Assembly: GCF_025717045.1 (NCBI RefSeq)
Contig: NZ_JAOVZN010000008.1
Location: 186,270 to 250,269 of the forward strand
Reading direction: 5' to 3'
Source: Flavobacterium sp. SH_e
GTDB taxonomy: Bacteria; Bacteroidota; Bacteroidia; Flavobacteriales; Flavobacteriaceae
DNA: 64,000 nt
Of this stretch, positions 58,875 through 64,000 are shown piece after piece (position 1 is the first letter of the stretch; each line of letters begins with the position of its first letter). The position numbers and the translations under genes were made by a program. A model generated the notes under the pieces. That model was not told where the DNA came from and searched no databases. It worked only from the letters and a program-made list of their open reading frames with translations.

Positions 58875-61589
58875 CTATTCTAAAACCAAACCTATTTGGC
58901 CATCATCATCTAATTCTGTTTCAACAGGATCGTCTTCTGGGATTTCTGGTTTTTCAGGAACTTCTTCAACAGGCTCTTCATAAGGAAGCGGATCTAATAA
59001 ATTTACTTGTCTTAATTTATCAGTTGTCAATTGATTTCCAAGAGCTTTGAAACCTTTTACGGCTATAAAGTCTTCTACATCAATATGAAGATCGTCTTTT
59101 TGAACGCCTTTTACTTTCGCAAATACCAATTGTGCTACAGGTCTATAATCTGTAGAAACAATCTCTAATTGAGAATTTGGGTGATCTGTAATAAAGCTTT
59201 CTTCTTTTCCTTCATTTTCAACCAAGAAACGTTTCAAAAAGTAACGCTCTTTTTCTCCATCATAGTAAATTGCAGAAATCGGTTTTTTAGGTTTCCATTT
59301 CTCCAAAACAATCATGTCTTCATCGAAATGCGTAGATAACTCTGGAATAATTACTTTCAATTTCCCTGACTGACTAATTACTAAGATTTTGTCTGTCGGT
59401 TTAAATTCTCCTAGCAATTCTCCTCTTGCATCAACATTTAAACGTTTTACGGTATCGTCAAACCAAACTTTTCTTGGAAGTAAAGTCGAAATTCCTTTTT
59501 CTTTTAATTCGATCTTCTTGATTGGATATTTGGTTACTAAGTTTCCTTTAGAACCACGTCCTTTGATTGCTAGTTTCGCAAAATCAATATCGAATTTCAG
59601 CTTTTTAATTGTTCCAACCTGACGCAGTAAAATCGTTACAACCTCAGCTTCTCCATTTGGATTATGTGAAAAATAAACTACTTGAGAACCGTTTGTTCCA
59701 TTTGTCAAATCGTACGCTTTATCACGTGTTACACCAGTAACATTAAAACGTTTGATATAAGATGGCCCAGATTTACCATCACGGTACATCATATTATAAA
59801 TGGTGCGTTTATCGTTTTTATCAAAAACGGCAGCGTGTATAATATCTTTTCCGATAAAAGTTTTGGCATCGACTTTTGTAATCATCAATGTTCCGTCTCT
59901 TAAAAACACGATAACATCATCAATATCAGAACAATCTCCTACGTATTCATCTTTCTTTAAACTCGTTCCAACGAATCCTTCTTCACGGTTCACGTAAAGT
60001 TTTGTGTTACGTAAAACTACTTTTGTCGCTTCCACGTTGTCAAAAACACGAAGTTCTGTTTGACGTTCGCGTCCTTTTCCGTATTTCTCTTTTAATTTTG
60101 TAAAGTAAGCAATTGCAAAATCTGTTAAATGTTCCAGATTATACTCTACTTCTTTCATTTCTTCTTCCAATCTCGAAATCAATTCATCTGCTTTATCAGA
60201 ATCAAAACGAGTGATACGAATCATCGGAATTTGAGTCAAACGCTGTAAATCATCGTCGTTAATTTCTCTAACGAATGATTTCTTAAAAGGTTCAAATCTA
60301 TCATACAAGTATTTGTATAATGATTCTCTATCCCCGTATAATTTGAAGTCAATATACATTTCTTCACGAATGAATATTTTCTCCAAAGTAGAAAAGTGCC
60401 ACTTATTTTTTAATTCTTCTAGCTGAATTTCAAGCTCTTGTTTTAGCAAATCAACAGTTCTTTCTGTTGAAATTCTCAACATTTGAGAAACACCAATAAA
60501 TAATGGCTTATTATCTTCAATAACACATCCTAAAGGCGCAACAGATGTTTCGCAGGCAGTAAATGCAAACAAAGCATCAATTGTTTTGTCTGGTGAAACA
60601 CCTGGGAAAAGATGAATTAAAATCTCAACATCGGCTGCTGTATTATCTTCAATTTTCTTGATTTTGATTTTACCTTTTTCATTGGCTTTCAAAATACTGT
60701 CAATTAAACTCGATGTATTGGTAGAAAACGGAATCTGTGTAATCACCAATGTATTTTTGTCTAATTGCGAAATCTTAGCACGCACACGCACACGTCCGCC
60801 TCGCATTCCGTCGTTGTAGTTGGAAACGTCGGCAATACCCTGCGTCATAAAATCAGGATAAAGCGTAAATGGTTTTCCTTTTAAGATTTTAATCGAAGCG
60901 TCTATTAATTCATTGAAGTTATGAGGCAAAACTTTTGTTGAAAGTCCAACCGCAATACCTTCAGCCCCTTGTGCTAAAAGCAACGGGAATTTGACAGGAA
61001 GATTAATTGGTTCTGCTTTTCTACCATCATACGATAGTCCCCATTCTGTAATTTTTGGAGAATATAAAACCTCTAAAGCAAATTTCGATAAACGTGCCTC
61101 AATATAACGGGGCGCTGCCGCACCGTCGCCAGTTAGTATATTTCCCCAGTTTCCTTGGCAATCAATCAATAAATCTTTTTGACCAATCTGCACCATAGCA
61201 TCACCAATACTAGCATCTCCGTGTGGATGATACTGCATCGTGTGACCAACAACATTGGCAACTTTATTATAACGACCATCATCCAGCTCTTTTAAAGAGT
61301 GCATAATACGACGCTGAACAGGTTTGAATCCGTCCTCGATAGCAGGAACTGCACGCTCCAGAATTACGTACGAAGCATAATCCAGAAACCAGTCTTTGTA
61401 CATTCCGGTTACTTTGGTAATAACGTCTTCGCCTTCTTCTTCCTGATTTTCGTAAAAATGTACTCCTTCAAAATGTTTTCCTTCCCCATCAATTACATCA
61501 TCATCGCCATCCTGAATGTTATCCAGATTTTCATCTGAATTATTTTCGTCGTCGTTTGGAATTATGTTATCGTCTTCTTCGTCTTTCAT
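58875..61589 (-). CDS. parC: DNA topoisomerase IV subunit A
   Basis: This 904-residue enzyme forms with ParE the topoisomerase that unlinks daughter chromosomes. It has the catalytic Tyr162 in AAAPRYIE (157-164), the N-terminal winged helix region with VGHTMQYHPHGDAS, and a C-terminal domain of beta-pinwheel type after about residue 560. An acidic N-terminal extension of about 55 residues (DDENNSDENLDN) and an acidic C-terminal tail are unlike E. coli ParC but occur in flavobacteria. It lies 23 bp after the DUF1016 gene and is probably transcribed with parE. Confidence 0.95.
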   Translation of the reverse strand: MKDEEDDNIIPNDDENNSDENLDNIQDGDDDVIDGEGKHFEGVHFYENQEEEGEDVITKVTGMYKDWFLDYASYVILERAVPAIEDGFKPVQRRIMHSLKELDDGRYNKVANVVGHTMQYHPHGDASIGDAMVQIGQKDLLIDCQGNWGNILTGDGAAAPRYIEARLSKFALEVLYSPKITEWGLSYDGRKAEPINLPVKFPLLLAQGAEGIAVGLSTKVLPHNFNELIDASIKILKGKPFTLYPDFMTQGIADVSNYNDGMRGGRVRVRAKISQLDKNTLVITQIPFSTNTSSLIDSILKANEKGKIKIKKIEDNTAADVEILIHLFPGVSPDKTIDALFAFTACETSVAPLGCVIEDNKPLFIGVSQMLRISTERTVDLLKQELEIQLEELKNKWHFSTLEKIFIREEMYIDFKLYGDRESLYKYLYDRFEPFKKSFVREINDDDLQRLTQIPMIRITRFDSDKADELISRLEEEMKEVEYNLEHLTDFAIAYFTKLKEKYGKGRERQTELRVFDNVEATKVVLRNTKLYVNREEGFVGTSLKKDEYVGDCSDIDDVIVFLRDGTLMITKVDAKTFIGKDIIHAAVFDKNDKRTIYNMMYRDGKSGPSYIKRFNVTGVTRDKAYDLTNGTNGSQVVYFSHNPNGEAEVVTILLRQVGTIKKLKFDIDFAKLAIKGRGSKGNLVTKYPIKKIELKEKGISTLLPRKVWFDDTVKRLNVDARGELLGEFKPTDKILVISQSGKLKVIIPELSTHFDEDMIVLEKWKPKKPISAIYYDGEKERYFLKRFLVENEGKEESFITDHPNSQLEIVSTDYRPVAQLVFAKVKGVQKDDLHIDVEDFIAVKGFKALGNQLTTDKLRQVNLLDPLPYEEPVEEVPEKPEIPEDDPVETELDDDGQIGLVLE

Positions 61590-61612
61590 TTAATTATATT
61601 CTAATTATAATT

Positions 61613-62716
61613 CTATTTCTTTTCGAGTAATTCTTTTAAAGCTTCAACACTTGGCAAAACGGTCTTATATTTACTGGCAAATATTTGCTCATTGTTTTCT
61701 GGCAAAGTATATTTTACAACCGCTTCGCTTTTATTCTGGCAAAGTACAATTCCGATAGTTTTGTTTTCATCTTCCAAGCGCATTTCTCTATCGTAATAAT
61801 TGACATACATTTGCATCTGGCCTAAATCCTGATGTTTTAATTCGCCTATTTTTAAATCTATTAGGACAAAACACCGCAATATTCTATTGTAAAAAACTAA
61901 ATCAATTCTAAAATGTTTATCATCAAAAGTAATTCTTTCCTGTCTTGCAACAAAAGTAAAACCATGACCTAACTCTAGTAAGAAATGCTCTAGCTTATTA
62001 ATAATTTCTTCTTCTAATTGCGATTCCGAATATTGATTCAATTCAGGTAATCCTAAAAATTCAAGAATGTAAGGATCTTTGATGATATCTTTTGGTTTCT
62101 CAATAATTTGACCTTCTTCGGAAAGTTTTAAGATTCCTTCTTTATCACGGCTTAACGCTAATCTTGTATAAAGAGCAGTGTCATATTGGCGTTTTAATTC
62201 TCTTACACTCCAATTATGTTTTTCAGCTTCTATTTTATAGAAACGCCTTTCTTTTTCATCATCAATTCGCATTAAAAAAATATAATGGCTAAAAGTCAAT
62301 TTAAAAAATGAAGACAAAGTTTGATAATCCACTTTATCAAATTTCGCAGACACTGACTGCGTTTTTTGAGATTCGAATTCCGCAGACACTGTCTGCGCTT
62401 TTTGAATTTGTAAAATCCGAGACAGTGACTCGGATTTTGAGAAAGTCATATAGAACTGTCTTATTTGTTCCAAATTTCTAATCGAAAATCCTTTTCCAAA
62501 CTCCTTTGTCAATTGTTGAGAAAGCCCTTTTAAAAGCTGTTTACCATATTCCGCCCTATCTTTTCCATTTTGTTCTTCTTCAACTATAATTCTTCCTATT
62601 TCAAAATAAGTAATGGTCATTGTTGAATTTACGGTACGTAAAACCTGTTGTCGGGCATTTTGCAATAACTCGGCAACTTGCTGAAAAATGACTTTATTTT
62701 GAAGACCGTCTGGCAC
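61613..62716 (-). CDS. DUF1016/YhcG PDDEXK nuclease-family protein between parE and parC
   Basis: This 367-residue protein begins with GTG at 62716 (an in-frame stop lies just upstream) and has the DUF1016 N-terminal domain (LLQNARQQVLRTVNSTMTITYFEIGRII) and a C-terminal PDDEXK-type nuclease domain with IDLVFYNR and LIDLKIGELKHQD, the acidic and Lys residues of the active site. Between the two domains residues 94-130 hold a 12-residue tandem repeat encoded by three 36-bp units. It is inserted between parE (19 bp upstream) and parC (23 bp downstream), on the same strand. DUF1016 proteins are often found with restriction-modification and other defence genes. Its role here is unknown. Confidence 0.85.
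   Translation of the reverse strand: MPDGLQNKVIFQQVAELLQNARQQVLRTVNSTMTITYFEIGRIIVEEEQNGKDRAEYGKQLLKGLSQQLTKEFGKGFSIRNLEQIRQFYMTFSKSESLSRILQIQKAQTVSAEFESQKTQSVSAKFDKVDYQTLSSFFKLTFSHYIFLMRIDDEKERRFYKIEAEKHNWSVRELKRQYDTALYTRLALSRDKEGILKLSEEGQIIEKPKDIIKDPYILEFLGLPELNQYSESQLEEEIINKLEHFLLELGHGFTFVARQERITFDDKHFRIDLVFYNRILRCFVLIDLKIGELKHQDLGQMQMYVNYYDREMRLEDENKTIGIVLCQNKSEAVVKYTLPENNEQIFASKYKTVLPSVEALKELLEKK
62345..62434 (-). repeat. 36-bp tandem repeat with palindromic core inside the DUF1016 gene
   Basis: Three near-palindromes start at 62345, 62381 and 62416-62417, exactly 36 bp apart: CGCAGACACTGACTGCG, CGCAGACACTGTCTGCG and CCGAGACAGTGACTCGG. On the coding strand each begins a 12-residue unit of the type AQTVSAEFESQK. 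The second unit is a perfect palindrome around one base. Confidence 0.85.
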
Positions 62717-62735
62717 TATAACTTTTATTTAACTA

Positions 62736-64000
62736 TTAAGCCTCCTCCAGCTCATCAATCTCAACCTTCAGATTCTTTATAATAAAGTCCTGTCTGTCTG
62801 GCGTATTTTTACCCATATAGAAAGACAACAATTGCTCGATCGAAGTATGTTTATCCATCATAACAGGATCTAAACGAATTGTATCTCCAATAAAGTTCTT
62901 GAACTCATCTGGCGAAATCTCTCCCAAACCTTTGAATCGGGTGATTTCTGGTTTTGGCTTTAGTTTTTCGATCGCGTCTTTTCTTTCTTCTTCAGAATAA
63001 CAATAAATCGTTTCTTTTTTGTTTCTAACCCTGAAAAGCGGTGTCTGTAAAATATACAAATGTCCTTCTTTTATTAATTCTGGGAAAAACTGCAAGAAGA
63101 ACGTAATTAAAAGCAAACGAATGTGCATTCCGTCGACATCGGCATCGGTTGCGATTACGATGTTGTTATAACGTAATTTTTCTAGTCCGTCTTCGATATC
63201 AAGTGCAGCTTGAAGTAAGTTGAATTCTTCGTTTTCATACACAATCTTTTTAGACATTCCGTATGAATTCAAAGGTTTACCACGCAAACTGAAAACCGCT
63301 TGCGTATTTACGTCACGTGACTTTGTAATCGATCCAGAAGCCGAATCCCCTTCGGTAATAAAAAGCGTGCTTTCTAAGTTTCTTGGGTTTTTAGTGTCTG
63401 GAAGATGCGCGCGACAATCTCTTAATTTTTTATTGTGAAGATTGGCTTTTTTAGCACGATCTGTCGCCAGTTTTCTAATTCCTGACAATTCTTTTCTTTC
63501 GCGTTCTGCCTGAAGAATTTTACGCAATAAAGCTTCAGCTGTCGGCGGATTTTTATGCAGGTAATTATCGAGTTTTGTTTTGATGAAATCGTTAACGAAA
63601 GTACGAACAGAAACTGCAGGAGTTCCATCGTCAGATCCCATATCTGTAGAACCTAATTTTGTTTTGGTCTGAGACTCAAAAACCGGCTCCATCACTTTAA
63701 TACTAATAGCACTAACAATTGATTTACGAACGTCTGATGCTTCGAAATTCTTGTTGTAAAACTCACGAATCGTTTTTACAACCGCCTCACGGTAAGCCGC
63801 TAAGTGCGTTCCTCCTTGCGTTGTATTTTGACCGTTTACGAAAGAGTGATATTCTTCACTATATTGGGTTTTACTATGTGTCAGCGCAACCTCAATATCA
63901 TGATCTTTTAAATGAATGATTGGATATTCTAAATCTTCTTCATTAATCGTTTCTTCTAATAAATCACGAAGCCCGTTTTCTGAATAGTATTTTTCTCCGT
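62736..64000 (-). CDS. parE: DNA topoisomerase IV subunit B, 5' end outside the window
   Basis: The gene runs off the window at its 5' end; the visible 420 codons cover the transducer and TOPRIM domains and the C-terminus. TOPRIM motifs are EGDSASGS, DADVDGMH and, near the end, FKGLGE. Earlier residues include TQGGTHLAA and VRKSIVSAISIKV, typical of GyrB/ParE. ParE provides ATP hydrolysis and works with the ParC encoded two genes downstream. The ATG at 63695 is internal and not the start. It is followed after 19 bp by the DUF1016 gene. Confidence 0.95.
   Translation of the reverse strand, partial: GEKYYSENGLRDLLEETINEEDLEYPIIHLKDHDIEVALTHSKTQYSEEYHSFVNGQNTTQGGTHLAAYREAVVKTIREFYNKNFEASDVRKSIVSAISIKVMEPVFESQTKTKLGSTDMGSDDGTPAVSVRTFVNDFIKTKLDNYLHKNPPTAEALLRKILQAERERKELSGIRKLATDRAKKANLHNKKLRDCRAHLPDTKNPRNLESTLFITEGDSASGSITKSRDVNTQAVFSLRGKPLNSYGMSKKIVYENEEFNLLQAALDIEDGLEKLRYNNIVIATDADVDGMHIRLLLITFFLQFFPELIKEGHLYILQTPLFRVRNKKETIYCYSEEERKDAIEKLKPKPEITRFKGLGEISPDEFKNFIGDTIRLDPVMMDKHTSIEQLLSFYMGKNTPDRQDFIIKNLKVEIDELEEA

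Noticed and set aside
62345..62434. Regular 36-bp spacing that could suggest a small CRISPR array
   Set aside because: The repeats are adjacent without distinct spacers, lie in frame inside the DUF1016 gene and encode a 12-residue repeat.
63695..64000. parE starting at the internal ATG at 63695
   Set aside because: The frame continues to the window edge with clear GyrB/ParE residues (TQGGTHLAA, VRKSIVSAISIKV), so the gene is only cut by the window.
1..64000. tRNA, rRNA, riboswitch or prophage genes
   Set aside because: The intergenic regions were read for cloverleaf, ribosomal or phage features and none were found; no gap between genes exceeds 300 bp.

Overview
The window is about two-thirds A+T and reads as chromosomal DNA from a Flavobacterium-like member of the Bacteroidota. 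Signs of this are the fused ccoNO gene with a single-haem CcoP, many promoters of the Bacteroidota type (TAnnTTTG close upstream of the start codon), few Shine-Dalgarno sites, many small SPII lipoproteins, and flavobacterial families such as DUF5606, DUF6048, DUF6095 and DUF6452. No rRNA, tRNA, CRISPR array, insertion sequence or prophage was seen.

Layout. 1-1100: two small membrane-anchored unknowns. 1177-12076: a low-oxygen block with hemN, a minus-strand operon ccoS-ccoNO-ccoQ-ccoP-ccoG-ccoH-SafE-like gene for a cbb3 oxidase, the copper ATPase ccoI, and a Crp/FNR regulator. 12073-20450: housekeeping genes (mazG, def, a FUSC-type membrane protein, mqo, ruvX, an Aer-type PAS protein, dapD). 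20625-27981: cell-envelope glycan genes (LTA-synthase-like enzyme, five glycosyltransferases or likely ones, a WaaP/Kdo-kinase-like protein). 28052-44596: tsaC, a cysteine desulfurase, lipoproteins, Smr protein, epsC-cysM, aldo/keto reductase, orphan histidine kinase, rlmD, two further methyltransferases and a ZIP transporter. 44666-58005: TonB-type receptor with an AraC regulator, murQ, a toxin-antitoxin pair overlapping a pentapeptide-repeat gene, a DUF294 signalling protein with an exonuclease, and a PhoX-like lipoprotein beside an unusual di-haem peroxidase. 58165-58824: a beheaded Clp ATPase gene. 58875-64000: parE and parC, with a DUF1016 nuclease gene lodged between them.

The best new signal is regulatory. 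Four 12-bp FNR-like palindromes (TGAY-N4-RTCA) lie upstream of hemN, ccoS, ccoI and the PAS gene. In all four the palindrome centre is exactly 36.5 bp from the last base of a TAnnTTTG-like box, which places it near -41.5. The regulator encoded beside ccoI keeps three of the four Fe-S cysteines of E. coli FNR and the Glu/Arg pair of its recognition helix. This suggests an oxygen-responsive regulon covering haem synthesis, high-affinity oxidase assembly, copper delivery and redox sensing.

Other points worth attention are the DUF1016 gene inside parE-parC with its 36-bp palindromic coding repeats, the Clp fragment that may be left from a T6SS(iii) locus, the peroxidase with an imelysin-like N-terminal domain, and a set of intergenic inverted repeats built from short iterated words.
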